A DNA stretch of 64,000 nt from Pseudomonas sp. MMS21 TM103 (GCF_022132145.1 NZ_JAJISP010000001.1:1-64000), one strand, 5' to 3'; positions 44,458 through 54,065 are shown, counted from the stretch's first letter. Numbers and translations are program-made. The notes: a model not told the origin generated them from the letters alone.

Positions 44458-45060
44458 ATGCATGACCAGCCGTTACTCACCCAGGAGGAGCTGGACTTTA
44501 TCCAGCACCTACATAACAAGCCTGGGTCAAGAACTCGCAAACCCGCACCTAACTTGCTGGTCGATGCCGGTACTCAGCTCAAAGAGTTGCTCGCTTACTG
44601 TGCCGCCAACGAACAACTGACCATTGAGGCGCACATCGCCAATCAGCGCCTGACGTTTACCGCGCACCTGGTCGAGGACGCGCAACAGGTTCAGCATCTT
44701 GAGCTTGGCACTCCGCAGATTTTCGAAGACGGTCCTGCCAACCGCGCCTGGCGCCTGCCGCTGGACCCGCCGGTTGCGTTACGCCAGCTCAATGCCAAAC
44801 CCAGCGGCCTGTGGGTACACGAACTGTCGCTCAACGGGCTACTGATCGAACTCCGCACCAAACGTGCCACGCCCGAGCACTTCAAACTGATTCTGCCGCT
44901 CGCCGGGCAGAGGCCGATTACCGTTGAAGGCAACCTGGTTCGGAAAACCTCTGACGGGCTCCTCGCCTATCAACTCGACCCGCTCGACAAACGCGGCAGC
45001 GAGCGCTTGCAGCAGTTTATTTTCCAGCAGCACCGCGCCCTCCACCCCGAGGTCAACTAG
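44458..45060 (+). CDS. PilZ-like domain protein
   Basis: A 200-aa cytosolic protein. The segment HELSLNGLLIELRTK followed by LPLAGQRPITVEGNLVRKT resembles the beta-barrel core of PilZ domains, but the usual RxxxR c-di-GMP motif is not evident, the nearest sequence being ALRQLNAK. It may therefore be a degenerate PilZ that binds a protein instead. The N-terminal 70 residues are not recognised. It lies just after the LOV gene, same strand, 69 bp apart. Confidence 0.65.
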   Translation: MHDQPLLTQEELDFIQHLHNKPGSRTRKPAPNLLVDAGTQLKELLAYCAANEQLTIEAHIANQRLTFTAHLVEDAQQVQHLELGTPQIFEDGPANRAWRLPLDPPVALRQLNAKPSGLWVHELSLNGLLIELRTKRATPEHFKLILPLAGQRPITVEGNLVRKTSDGLLAYQLDPLDKRGSERLQQFIFQQHRALHPEVN

Positions 45061-45153
45061 GGCTAGCGCCCCTCCCCTTGTCCAGCGTGCAGAGGACTTC
45101 GCCTGCGAGTCAGCCGTTTGTGCTGACGCATAGCCGCACGACTAAAGCGTGTA

Positions 45154-45223
45154 TGGGTCGGGCCGCGTGGGTCGAGCCGCGCAGGTCGGGACGCGTAGGT
45201 CGGGCCGCGTAGGTCGGGCCGCG
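45154..45223. repeat. Tandem array of five 14-bp units
   Basis: Five contiguous copies of a 14-bp unit with consensus TAGGTCGGGCCGCG (copies at 45154, 45168, 45182, 45196, 45210; the last two are identical, others differ at 1-3 positions). It lies in the 255-bp gap between the PilZ-like gene and the 3' end of the MerR gene, which otherwise contains no gene. Confidence 0.9.
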
Positions 45224-45315
45224 CAGACTGAGCACCTACGCGATGTTCGGCCGCACTGTTGCGGCCGGCACAGCCCCAGGCAGCCTATGCAGGAATACGC
45301 GGCGAGAAGTGGTTG

Positions 45316-46269
45316 TCAGGTATCCAGATGCCCGGCGAGGAACTGCTGCAAGCGGCGCTGCATCAAGCGGCCCTCGTTGCCCAGGCAGGCTATCGGCGAG
45401 CCACTCAGACTGTCTTCGGCGAGTTCGGCGCCATCTCCCGCCAGCACCAGCGGACAGTCCAGCGCCAGCGCCAGGCGCGCCAGCACGCGTGGCAAGTCAT
45501 CACTGGGCGGCAGGTTGGTAAACAGCACCAACGCCTGTGGCTGCATGCGTTCGCAGACCAGGGCCAGCTCTTCCAGCGGCTGCCCCACGCCCAGCACGCT
45601 GACCGAAACCTCCGAACTGCTCAACAGCAGGCCGGTGACCAGCAATTCCAACTCACGACAGTGACCCGGCAAGGCCGCCAGCAAGACCCGCTCTTCGACC
45701 TGGGTGCGGAACATCTGCAGGCGCTGCAGGGTGCGCGCGCGCAGAAAGGTATCGAGGAACAACCACTCGCTGACCTGACCAAACTCGTCCTGACGCAGCA
45801 GCAATTCCTGCCAGAGCGGCATCAGAATGTCCTGGAACACCACCGGCAGCGGGTAGCTGGAAAAAACCTGGCCGTACAAGCGATCAAGCCTGACGTCATC
45901 AAAGGCACTGATCGCGCGGCGCAGTTGAGCTTGCCATTCCGCCCACTCGCCGGAGGTGACCTCTTCATACACTGGCGTGCTGGCCGACCGGGTCGAAATG
46001 TTTTTCGCCAGAATCTTGCCGACCTTGCTGACCGACACCCCGCGCTCGATCCAGGCCAGGATGCTGCGCACGGACTCGATGTCCGCCTGCGAGTAGAGAC
46101 GATGACCGCTGTCGGTACGCGTCGGCTGGATCAATCCGTAACGTCGCTCCCATGCCCGCAAGGTCACCGGATTGACCCCGGTCAATCGCGACACCTCACG
46201 GATAGGAAACAGCTCTTCCTGCTTGAGGGCACTCGAATCGAGGGACAAGGCACCAACGAGATCGGACAT
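45316..46269 (-). CDS. MerR/LitR-like regulator with degenerate B12-binding domain
   Basis: A 317-aa regulator. The MerR helix-turn-helix (IREVSRLTGVNPVTLRAWERRYGLI) is followed by a helical bundle and a flavodoxin-like C-terminal domain of the cobalamin-binding type seen in CarH/LitR. The His-containing E/DxHxxG motif that ligates B12 in CarH is not present; the matching region reads SVSVLGVGQPLEEL. That fits the class II LitR (PplR) proteins of Pseudomonas, which do not use B12 and respond to light through a LOV partner. No clear Shine-Dalgarno precedes the ATG at 46269. A TGTACA-rich promoter lies upstream. Confidence 0.87.
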   Translation of the reverse strand: MSDLVGALSLDSSALKQEELFPIREVSRLTGVNPVTLRAWERRYGLIQPTRTDSGHRLYSQADIESVRSILAWIERGVSVSKVGKILAKNISTRSASTPVYEEVTSGEWAEWQAQLRRAISAFDDVRLDRLYGQVFSSYPLPVVFQDILMPLWQELLLRQDEFGQVSEWLFLDTFLRARTLQRLQMFRTQVEERVLLAALPGHCRELELLVTGLLLSSSEVSVSVLGVGQPLEELALVCERMQPQALVLFTNLPPSDDLPRVLARLALALDCPLVLAGDGAELAEDSLSGSPIACLGNEGRLMQRRLQQFLAGHLDT

Positions 46270-46330
46270 GGGAGAGGCATCACCACAAAAATGTTGCCGG
46301 CATTGTAACTCAGCTGACATCCACCTACAT

Positions 46331-46366
46331 TGTACAGAGTCTATACACTGAATAAGATTATGTACA
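46331..46366. promoter_or_regulatory. TGTACA operator cluster between MerR gene and DUF393 gene
   Basis: TGTACA at 46331-46336, TATACA at 46342-46347 and TGTACA at 46361-46366. The last two are separated by 13 bp. The final box overlaps the start codon of the DUF393 gene (ATGTACA). The position in the divergent promoter of the MerR gene makes it a probable operator of that regulator. Confidence 0.65.
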
Positions 46367-46806
46367 ATAACCCGCACTGGCCGCTGACCCTTTACTACGA
46401 TGGTGACTGCCCGCTGTGCGCGCGGGAAATCCAGTTGCTGAGCCGGCATGCCGATGAGCATCGCTTGCTGCTGATCGATATCAGCAGCGCAGACTTCGCG
46501 GCAGGCAGCGTCGGGCTTGATAGCACCACGCTGACCAGCAGGCTGCACGCCCGCTTCGCCGATGGCCAATGGGTGACCGGCCTCGATGCCACGCTCTGGA
46601 GCTGGCGCGCGGCCGGACTTGGCCGCTGGGCGACACCCCTGACCTGGCGGGCGCTTCGCCCCTTGTTCGAACTGGGTTACTGGCTGTTCTGCCGGTTACG
46701 CCCACACCTGGCCTGGCTGCCCCATCCAGCGGCGGGCAAGCGCTGCCAGCAAGGGCAATGCAACGTCGACCAGCGCCCGGACCCCAAGTCCGACGCACGC
46801 CTATAG
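46360..46806 (+). CDS. DUF393 thiol-disulfide oxidoreductase-like protein (DCC family)
   Basis: A 148-aa protein beginning MYNNPHWPLTLYYDGDCPLC; the DGDCPLCAREI motif defines DUF393/DCC proteins, thioredoxin-like in fold with a CxxC pair. A C-terminal hydrophobic segment (LFELGYWLFCRLRPHLAWL) may contact the membrane. DUF393 genes commonly occur in light- or stress-induced clusters with photolyase and pterin genes. The ATG at 46360 overlaps a TGTACA box and has no strong ribosome site, so the transcript leader is probably very short. Confidence 0.85.
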   Translation: MYNNPHWPLTLYYDGDCPLCAREIQLLSRHADEHRLLLIDISSADFAAGSVGLDSTTLTSRLHARFADGQWVTGLDATLWSWRAAGLGRWATPLTWRALRPLFELGYWLFCRLRPHLAWLPHPAAGKRCQQGQCNVDQRPDPKSDARL

Positions 46807-47094
46807 CGGCATGAGCAAGCCGGTATCGGCTACTTGCAGAGTAGGACGGCCGATGATCTCGTCATGACTGTGCCGCTGCACCAGCACCATCCGCCGCACA
46901 CCACAGCAGCGCAAACGCACCTTGAGCGCAGGCAACGAAGGCCAGAGGCGCCCTCCTGCGACCGGTAATAAAGCCTGCACGCCGCCGTCCGCCGCAATCA
47001 CCTGCACGGCATAACCGCTGCAACGCACGGCCAACACCTCGACCCGCTCGACCTGGCGCCACAGCAGCGCAATACGCAATCGCCACAGGCTCAT
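46801..47094 (-). CDS. Conserved small protein (possibly DUF6482 family)
   Basis: A 97-aa protein starting MSLWRLRIALLWRQVERVEVL and ending in RMVLVQRHSHDEIIGRP plus a short tail. The LVQ-x3-HDEIIG element resembles the ending of DUF6482 proteins of Pseudomonas; assignment is tentative. GAGGTGG lies at good distance before the ATG at 47094, and a pair of TGTACA boxes sits just upstream. Its 3' end overlaps the 3' end of the DUF393 gene by 6 bp. Confidence 0.65.
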   Translation of the reverse strand: MSLWRLRIALLWRQVERVEVLAVRCSGYAVQVIAADGGVQALLPVAGGRLWPSLPALKVRLRCCGVRRMVLVQRHSHDEIIGRPTLQVADTGLLMPL

Positions 47095-47110
47095 AACCAC
47101 CTCAAATAGC

Positions 47111-47135
47111 TGTACATTAAAACCCACTTTGTACA
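47111..47135. promoter_or_regulatory. TGTACA-N13-TGTACA operator
   Basis: Two exact TGTACA hexamers, 47111-47116 and 47130-47135, 13 bp apart, 17 bp upstream of the small protein's ATG. The spacing equals that of the TATACA/TGTACA pair at 46342-46366. Also present is TGTACA at 47244-47249 with TATAAC at 47264, in front of folM. Together these suggest one regulator acting on the whole block. Confidence 0.7.
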
Positions 47136-47242
47136 GTATAAAACCAAGATTTCCGAACCTTTGAAATTTGCACCGGCGCAATACAGCCCAGCAGAACAGG
47201 TATAAAGCGATCAAGTCGGCAGTAACCATACAGGCCGCATGG

Positions 47243-47269
47243 TTGTACAAATCTGATAGCTGGTATAAC
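47243..47269 (+). promoter_or_regulatory. Possible folM promoter with a TGTACA box
   Basis: TTGTAC at 47243-47248 (containing TGTACA 47244-47249) and TATAAC at 47264-47269 could be the -35 and -10 elements of the folM-folE-folX operon. The spacer of 15 bp is short for a standard promoter, so the assignment is tentative. Confidence 0.4.
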
Positions 47270-47364
47270 TTTGCCACTGCTTCAGTCGGCGAAGCACCTT
47301 ACTCAGTGGTCAGGTGCCCCGAGGTAACGCCGCTGCACCCACTACCCCATCAGCTGAGCCCATC

Positions 47365-48075
47365 ATGAGCGCTAGCGCATCACCCATTCTGATCACTGGC
47401 GCCAGTCAACGAATCGGCCTGTACTGTGCCGAGCGCCTGCTTGACGATGGTCATCGACTGATTGCCACCTACCGCAGCGAGCGCGAGGGCATCCAGCACC
47501 TGCGCGCGCGCGGGGCGCTGGCCATCCAGGCAGACTTTGCCAGTGAAGCCGGGATCCTCGCCTTTATCGCCGAGTTGAAAACCCACACCGACAGTCTGCG
47601 CGCCATCGTCCACAATGCCTCCGACTGGCTGGTCGAAACACCCGGCGCCGAGGCCACGGTATTCCAGCAGTTGTTCAACGTGCATATGCTGGCACCCTAT
47701 CTGATCAACCTGCATTGTGCGGATCTGCTGCGGCGCTCCTCCCCGGCTGACATCATCCATATCAGCGACGATGTCGCGCGCAAAGGCAGCGCCAAGCGCC
47801 CCGCCTACTGCGCCAGCAAAGCCGGTCTGGACAGCCTCACGCTCTCGTTCGCGGCGAAACTCGCGCCCCAGATCAAGGTCAACGGCATCGCCCCGGCACT
47901 GATCATGTTCAACCCCGAGGATGATGCGCTTTACCGGGCAAAAACCCTGGAGAAATCGGCATTGGGCATCGAGCCCGGCCCCCAGGTGATCTACCAAAGT
48001 TTGCGCTACCTGCTGGACAACCCTTACGTCACCGGCACCACCCTTACCGTAAACGGCGGCCGCCATCTCCAATGA
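47365..48075 (+). CDS. folM: Dihydromonapterin reductase
   Basis: A 236-aa SDR with [16 protein letters not shown] at the N-terminus, VHNASDW in place of the usual NNAG, and active-site YCASK. This NAS variant and size are typical of FolM, which reduces dihydromonapterin to tetrahydromonapterin, the cofactor of bacterial phenylalanine hydroxylase. It is followed by folE and folX in the same direction, giving the complete monapterin branch. The stop overlaps an ATG that could also be read into folE, but the folE start at 48099 has a better ribosome site. Confidence 0.88.
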   Translation: MSASASPILITGASQRIGLYCAERLLDDGHRLIATYRSEREGIQHLRARGALAIQADFASEAGILAFIAELKTHTDSLRAIVHNASDWLVETPGAEATVFQQLFNVHMLAPYLINLHCADLLRRSSPADIIHISDDVARKGSAKRPAYCASKAGLDSLTLSFAAKLAPQIKVNGIAPALIMFNPEDDALYRAKTLEKSALGIEPGPQVIYQSLRYLLDNPYVTGTTLTVNGGRHLQ

Positions 48076-48098
48076 AGCGCGCCTCGAGGATTGCACCC

Positions 48099-48659
48099 AT
48101 GAACCAACAACTGCCTGATCACTACCGCGAAATCCTCCTTGGCGTAGGCGAAGACCCTGAACGCGAAGGCCTGCTGGACACCCCGAAACGCGCGGCCAAA
48201 GCCATGCAGTATCTGTGTAACGGCTACCAGAAAAGCCTGGAAGAGGTGGTCAACGGCGCGCTGTTCGCCTCCGACAATGACGAAATGGTGATCGTCAAGG
48301 ACGTCGAGCTGTATTCCCTGTGCGAGCACCACCTGCTGCCCTTTATCGGCAAGGCGCATGTTGCCTATATTCCCACCGGCAAGGTGCTGGGGCTGTCGAA
48401 AGTCGCGCGGATCGTCGACATGTATGCGCGGCGCCTGCAAATCCAGGAGAACCTGACCCGACAGATCGCCGAAGCCGTACAACAGGTCACCAACGCCGCC
48501 GGGGTCGCCGTGGTGATCGAAGCCAAGCACATGTGCATGATGATGCGTGGCGTCGAGAAGCAGAACTCGGTCATGAGCACCTCGGTGATGCTCGGCGCCT
48601 TTCGCGAGTCATACAACACTCGCCATGAATTCCTGCAACTGATTGGACGGAGCAATTAG
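48099..48659 (+). CDS. folE: GTP cyclohydrolase I
   Basis: A 186-aa enzyme that converts GTP to 7,8-dihydroneopterin triphosphate. Zinc ligands are Cys and His in [12 protein letters not shown] and Cys in [34 protein letters not shown] is the GTP-binding core. GAGG precedes the ATG at 48099; a frame nine codons longer begins at an ATG overlapping the folM stop. Pseudomonads usually carry more than one folE, and the copy with folM and folX serves monapterin synthesis. Confidence 0.93.
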   Translation: MNQQLPDHYREILLGVGEDPEREGLLDTPKRAAKAMQYLCNGYQKSLEEVVNGALFASDNDEMVIVKDVELYSLCEHHLLPFIGKAHVAYIPTGKVLGLSKVARIVDMYARRLQIQENLTRQIAEAVQQVTNAAGVAVVIEAKHMCMMMRGVEKQNSVMSTSVMLGAFRESYNTRHEFLQLIGRSN

Positions 48660-48661
48660 TA

Positions 48662-49033
48662 ATGCCACGACTGGAGCCTGGAATGGCGCGAATTCGGGTC
48701 AAGGACCTGCGCCTGAGAACCTTCATCGGGATCAAGGAGGAGGAAATCAACAACAAGCAGGATGTGCTGATCAACCTGACCATCCTCTACCCGGCAAACG
48801 AGGCGGTGCGCGACAACGATATCGATCACGCGCTGAACTACCGCACCATCACCAAGGCGATCATCCAGCACGTCGAAGGCCACCGCTTCGCCCTGCTCGA
48901 ACGCCTGACCCAGGAAATCCTCGACCTGGTGATGCAGCAGACCGCCGTGCGCTACGCCGAAGTGGAAGTGGACAAACCCCACGCCCTGCGCTTTGCCGAG
49001 TCGGTATCGATCACCCTGGCCAGTCATCGCTGA
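48662..49033 (+). CDS. folX: Dihydroneopterin triphosphate 2'-epimerase
   Basis: A 123-aa protein of the FolB/FolX tunnelling fold: [26 protein letters not shown] and [19 protein letters not shown]. The sequence [13 protein letters not shown] is characteristic of FolX rather than FolB. It epimerises dihydroneopterin triphosphate to the monapterin isomer, between FolE and FolM. It begins two bases after folE; an internal ATG (MARIRV, residue 8) is an alternative start. Confidence 0.9.
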   Translation: MPRLEPGMARIRVKDLRLRTFIGIKEEEINNKQDVLINLTILYPANEAVRDNDIDHALNYRTITKAIIQHVEGHRFALLERLTQEILDLVMQQTAVRYAEVEVDKPHALRFAESVSITLASHR

Positions 49034-49079
49034 ACGGCGGATAAGCCAGCAAGAGCTCGACCAACCAGCCGCCCAGGCA

Positions 49080-49106
49080 TTGCCGCCAGACGGCAGGGCT
49101 TTTATT
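49080..49106 (+). terminator. Possible terminator after folX
   Basis: TTGCCG (49080-49085) pairs with CGGCAG-like sequence (49091-49096), followed by GGCTTTTATT. The stem is short; support is weak. Confidence 0.4.
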
Positions 49107-49186
49107 ATCCTCGCACCGTAGCCTGCCAGTCTGTCGGACGCCCACTGCGTCCGACAGAGGCCCTGCCCGCCTCTGAGAACATCACC

Positions 49187-49492
49187 ATGACCGATCAAGA
49201 ACGCCTGGAACTCGAAGCAGCCGCCTTCCGCAGCCTGCTGCAACACCTGCGCAGCCGCCCCGATGTGCAGAACATCGACATGATGAACCTCACCGGTTTT
49301 TGCCGTAATTGCCTGTCCAAATGGTACAAGGCCGCGGCCGACGACATCGGCGTTGCGGTAACCCCGGATCAGGCCCGCACAGAAATCTACGGCATGCCGT
49401 ACAGCGAGTGGAAAAACAAATACCAGGAAGAGGCCAGCGCCGAGCAGCAGGCTGCGTTCAGAAAGTCCAGCGATAAAGGCCACAATGCATGA
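49187..49492 (+). CDS. DUF1244 family protein
   Basis: A 101-aa protein matching DUF1244: LQHLRSRPDVQNIDMMNLTG, then FCRNCLSKWY and EIYGMPYSEWKNKYQ. The FCRNC pair may bind metal. Widespread in proteobacteria without known function. Its stop overlaps the ATG of the HopJ-family gene (ATGA), so they are co-translated. Confidence 0.9.
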   Translation: MTDQERLELEAAAFRSLLQHLRSRPDVQNIDMMNLTGFCRNCLSKWYKAAADDIGVAVTPDQARTEIYGMPYSEWKNKYQEEASAEQQAAFRKSSDKGHNA

Positions 49493-49830
49493 GCGCCCTG
49501 CACGACTTCCGCGCCCAGTTGCATGGCGATGAGTTCGCCTTTGCCGAGACCCTGGCCTTCATCGCCGAACACTACGACTACCAGCCGAGCGCCTTCAGCA
49601 ATGGCGCGGTGGAAAACCCCGCCGGACAGAATGAGGGCTCCTGCAAGACCCTCGGCCTGGCCCTGCTCGAAGGCCTGAGCCTGGAAGAAACCCTGCGCTG
49701 CTTCGGCGAACACTACCGCAGCGTGCTGGCCAGCCCGGATGGCAACGACCACGGTAACATCCGCGCCCTGATGACCACCGGCCTCGCCGGCGTGCGCTTC
49801 GACCAGCAGCCGCTCAAGCGCAAGGCCTGA
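49489..49830 (+). CDS. HopJ-family protein
   Basis: A 113-aa protein of the HopJ family: FAETLAFIAEHYDYQPSAFSNG, ENPAGQNEGSCKTLGLALL and DGNDHGNIRALM. Named after a P. syringae candidate effector, but the family is widespread in non-pathogens and lacks evident secretion signals, so a housekeeping role is more likely. Coupled to the DUF1244 gene by overlap. Confidence 0.9.
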   Translation: MSALHDFRAQLHGDEFAFAETLAFIAEHYDYQPSAFSNGAVENPAGQNEGSCKTLGLALLEGLSLEETLRCFGEHYRSVLASPDGNDHGNIRALMTTGLAGVRFDQQPLKRKA

Positions 49831-49988
49831 GCACAACGGCTCCTGCAGCACAGCGGTTCTTTGTCAGCCCTGTGCCCGGCGATGCGGGGCGCAGGGCCGC
49901 CGAGCCGGCAAAAACCAAAAGCATCGCGCCGGGGCGGCCCTCCTGAAGTTAGTGCAGGGCCGCACCGATCTACGGGTGAGCCCGACGC

Positions 49989-51020
<1,032 letters not shown>

Positions 51021-51200
51021 GAAAGCTAACCGATTGTTGCACTGGCCGGCAGGCTACCCAGGTGCGGGCAATCGAGGAAATACCCTTTGCCAATTCCATG
51101 CATAGCGAATCCCTATGACGTCTCGGCCGACAGCGGCGGACTTTCCCCTGCCGGACAAAGTCGGTAAGGTCGGCGCGACTTTTACCTCACGGAGAACCCC

Positions 51201-51953
51201 ATGCCTGCTCCTGTACTGTCCGGCCCGCAATACCTCAGAGAAGGCCTGAAACTGGTGCTGAGCCCGGGGCTACGGCTGTTCGTGCTGCTGCCATTGGCGA
51301 TCAACCTGATTCTCTTCGTCGGCCTGGTCGGCTTTGCCGTGCAGCAGTTCAGCGGCTGGGTCGATGCCTTCATGCCGAGCCTGCCAAGCTGGCTGAGCTT
51401 CCTCGAATACATTCTCTGGCCGCTGTTCGTGGTGCTGGTGCTGCTGATGGTGTTCTTCACCTTCACCATGCTGGCCAATATCATCGCCGCCCCCTTCAAC
51501 GGCTTTCTCGCCGAGAAGGTCGAAGTGGTGGTGCGCGGTGAAGACACCCTGCCGGCCTTCAGCTGGGCCGAACTGCTGGCCATGGTGCCGCGCACCCTGG
51601 GCCGCGAAATGCGCAAGCTGGGGTACTTTCTGCCGCGCGCCATCGGCCTGCTGATCCTCAGTTTCATCCCGGTGGTCAACCTGATCGCTGCGCCGCTGTG
51701 GCTGCTGTTCGGCGTGTGGATGATGGCCATCCAGTACATCGACTACCCGGCGGACAACAACAAGATGAGCTGGCCGGACATGCTCGCCTGGCTGCGCGAG
51801 AAGCGCTGGCAATCGCTGGGTTTCGGCGGTATCACCTACGCGGTGCTGTTGATCCCCTTCGTCAACATCCTGATGATGCCGGCGGCGGTGGCCGGCGCCA
51901 CCCTGTTCTGGGTGCGCGAAGGTGGCGATCGGACATTGTCACCCGTCAACTGA
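51201..51953 (+). CDS. cysZ: CysZ sulfate transporter
   Basis: A 250-aa inner-membrane protein of the EI24/CysZ family with helices near residues 25-45, 68-95, 145-175 and 205-235, and conserved [17 protein letters not shown] and [17 protein letters not shown]. CysZ imports sulfate for cysteine synthesis. CGGAGAACCCC precedes the ATG. Divergent from trxB. Confidence 0.92.
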   Translation: MPAPVLSGPQYLREGLKLVLSPGLRLFVLLPLAINLILFVGLVGFAVQQFSGWVDAFMPSLPSWLSFLEYILWPLFVVLVLLMVFFTFTMLANIIAAPFNGFLAEKVEVVVRGEDTLPAFSWAELLAMVPRTLGREMRKLGYFLPRAIGLLILSFIPVVNLIAAPLWLLFGVWMMAIQYIDYPADNNKMSWPDMLAWLREKRWQSLGFGGITYAVLLIPFVNILMMPAAVAGATLFWVREGGDRTLSPVN

Positions 51954-51960
51954 ACACTCA

Positions 51961-53079
51961 TCAACTTGCGGGCAAGAGGCGCTCGACCACGTCGCGCAAC
52001 GCCTGCAAGGAGCGTTCAGACTCCTGCTCGATGCGCCGGCGTAGCAGTAAGCGATTGACCAACTGCATCCCGAGGCCTCGAAAGCCGTACTCCAGGGTAC
52101 GCACGAAGCGGGTACCACGGCGCTCCGCCTGGCACTCGTAGGTCACCACCAGCTCCAAACCCCGGTCGCCCCAGGCCCTGGCCTGCCAGCGCCGGCCGGC
52201 CTGATGGTCGAGTACTTTCCAGCGCAGATGACCGAAGCGGCGGCCTGCATGGATGTCTTCCTCGAAACCGTCACCGGCCACCAGCACGCCATCACGCCCC
52301 TCAATACGCAGGGACGACGGGTGCCATTCGGGCCAGTACGTAGGCGTGGCGGCATAAGCCAGCACCGTATTGGCTGGCCGTTCAATGTAGACGGCATGCT
52401 GCATTCGCACCTGCTCGCAGACAGGCAGAGGCTCCCAGTGCAAGGTCCCGTACAACCAGTCCATCAGCGGATGGACGATGCCAAAATTGTGGCTATGCAT
52501 CAGGTCGCGCCGGTGATGCAGTGCGTGCAACCGGCGCATCTGGGAAATTCCAGGCAGGTGCGAGAGCGGATGCTCGGCGGGCAGGTGTTCGCACGCATGC
52601 ATCACCTCATAAGCCAGGTAGCCGGACAGCATGCTACCAACGACCAGCGCGGCCAGGTTGCCATCAACTTGAGCCAGCAACCACCAGGCGGAGAATAGCG
52701 GCAGGCTGAAGAGCACTATCAGCCAGGCAGGAAACAGGATTACCCGCCAGTCGCGCGGCGTCTCGTAGCGCATCTGGCCCTCGACGAAGAAGCTGTGATG
52801 GTCGCCGGTATGGCGCTTGTAGAAGAGCTTTGCGAAGCGAGTTTTGTGATGCCCAAGGTGCTTGTGCACCATGTATTCGCCCCAACTGAAGAACACCAGA
52901 GTCAGCGGCACCAGCAGCCATTGCCAGACGGCCACCTGATCCAGGGAGCGCCACAAGAAGGACAAGCAGGCGGCACCGTAGACGAAGACGAAGCCGGCAT
53001 GCAGCCAGGGGTTGTACAGCGGATGAATATCGGTCCGGTAGCGAATGCGAAACGCCTGGGCATTGTTGTTGTGGCTCAT
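51961..53079 (-). CDS. Fatty acid hydroxylase/desaturase fused to an SRPBCC domain
   Basis: A 372-aa protein with two parts. Residues about 1-225 are a membrane di-iron hydroxylase of the sterol desaturase type with His boxes HKHLGHHK, HTGDHHSFF, HACEH and LHALHHRRDLMHSHN. From about 230 (RMQHAVYIERPANTVLAYAATP) it continues as an SRPBCC/polyketide-cyclase-like lipid-binding domain. The fusion suggests the hydroxylase hands over or receives a hydrophobic substrate from the C-terminal cup. GGAG precedes the ATG. Divergent from a LysR gene with a shared palindrome, so probably its target. Substrate unknown. Confidence 0.8.
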   Translation of the reverse strand: MSHNNNAQAFRIRYRTDIHPLYNPWLHAGFVFVYGAACLSFLWRSLDQVAVWQWLLVPLTLVFFSWGEYMVHKHLGHHKTRFAKLFYKRHTGDHHSFFVEGQMRYETPRDWRVILFPAWLIVLFSLPLFSAWWLLAQVDGNLAALVVGSMLSGYLAYEVMHACEHLPAEHPLSHLPGISQMRRLHALHHRRDLMHSHNFGIVHPLMDWLYGTLHWEPLPVCEQVRMQHAVYIERPANTVLAYAATPTYWPEWHPSSLRIEGRDGVLVAGDGFEEDIHAGRRFGHLRWKVLDHQAGRRWQARAWGDRGLELVVTYECQAERRGTRFVRTLEYGFRGLGMQLVNRLLLRRRIEQESERSLQALRDVVERLLPAS

Positions 53080-53129
53080 GGCAGTAACTCCGGCGGTGGT
53101 TGACAGGAGTCTATGCGGCGCCTAATTAT

Positions 53130-53151
53130 TTTTATAATGGATATTATAAAA
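53130..53151. promoter_or_regulatory. 9-bp palindrome, probable LysR operator
   Basis: TTTTATAAT (53130-53138) and ATTATAAAA (53143-53151) around GGAT, a perfect inverted repeat in the 83-bp divergent region between the desaturase fusion and the LysR gene. AT-rich sequence in a GC-rich window and ATAAT-N4-ATTAT symmetry fit a LysR box overlapping the promoters. Confidence 0.7.
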
Positions 53152-53162
53152 GAGCATTATTC

Positions 53163-54065
53163 TTGATTACGAATTTACGTCAGATTGACCTCAACCTGCT
53201 GCTGGTCTTCGACGCGTTGATGCAGGAGCAGAACCTGACCCGCGCCGCACAGCGCCTGCACCTGAGTCAGTCGACGGTGAGCAACGCCTTGTCGCGTCTA
53301 CGCCAGCAGCTCGGCGAGGAGCTGTTCCAGCGCACTGCGCGAGGCATGACGCCTACCGCCCGCGCCCAAGTGCTGTACGTGCCAGTACGCCAGGCTCTAC
53401 GCCTGCTGCAAAGTGGTTTGGGGCCCCAGGAGCGTTTCGACCCGCAGAGCAAGCACAGTTTTAGCCTGTCGCTAAACGACTATGCCCAGGCCGCCCTGCT
53501 ACCGCTGCTGCTCGAACGCCTGGCCAGGCTGGCGCCGCGCGTGGAAATTCATGTACAACCTGATGATGCGGACACGCTGATACAGCGCCTGGAAAGCGGC
53601 ACGCTGGACATGGCCATCGACTACCTGCACTTCGATACCTCCGATCTGAACTACACCCCCCTCCAGGAAGAGCAGTTGGTGGTAATCGGCCGCGCCGGCC
53701 ATCCCGCCTTCGCCGGCGGACTGAGCCAGGATGACTACCAGAGCGCCCGACACGTGTCGGTGCTACCACGTGCCGGGCGCGGCTCGCCCCTGGAAATCGT
53801 GCTCGGCTCAGCCAGGGTGCGCCGCCAGACGGTGCTGCATCTGCCCAACTACCTGCCAATCCCGGCGGTCATTGCCCGCACAGACCTGCTCGGCACGGTG
53901 CCGAAGCGACTGGCCGAGGCGTTCACGCCTGTCCATGCGCTTCAGGTGGCGCCCCTGCCCTTCGACATGCCGCCCGTACAGATCAGCCTGATCTGGCACC
54001 GGCAACAGGAACTCGACCCGGCACAGTGCTGGCTACGCCAGCAGTTGAGTGACCTGCTCAGCTAG
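53163..54065 (+). CDS. LysR-type transcriptional regulator
   Basis: A 300-aa regulator: LRQIDLNLLLVFDALMQEQNLTRAAQRLHLSQSTVSNALSRLR is the winged helix, the rest a periplasmic-binding-like effector domain of the NodD/ToxR-type group. Start is taken at a TTG (53163) giving LITNLRQIDLNLL, since no ATG lies between it and the divergent promoter and the family start fits. Probably regulates the divergent desaturase fusion and itself through the palindrome at 53130-53151. Confidence 0.88.
   Translation: MITNLRQIDLNLLLVFDALMQEQNLTRAAQRLHLSQSTVSNALSRLRQQLGEELFQRTARGMTPTARAQVLYVPVRQALRLLQSGLGPQERFDPQSKHSFSLSLNDYAQAALLPLLLERLARLAPRVEIHVQPDDADTLIQRLESGTLDMAIDYLHFDTSDLNYTPLQEEQLVVIGRAGHPAFAGGLSQDDYQSARHVSVLPRAGRGSPLEIVLGSARVRRQTVLHLPNYLPIPAVIARTDLLGTVPKRLAEAFTPVHALQVAPLPFDMPPVQISLIWHRQQELDPAQCWLRQQLSDLLS

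Noticed and set aside
45154..45223. Possible CRISPR array
   Set aside because: Units are 14 bp and contiguous with no spacers and no cas genes.
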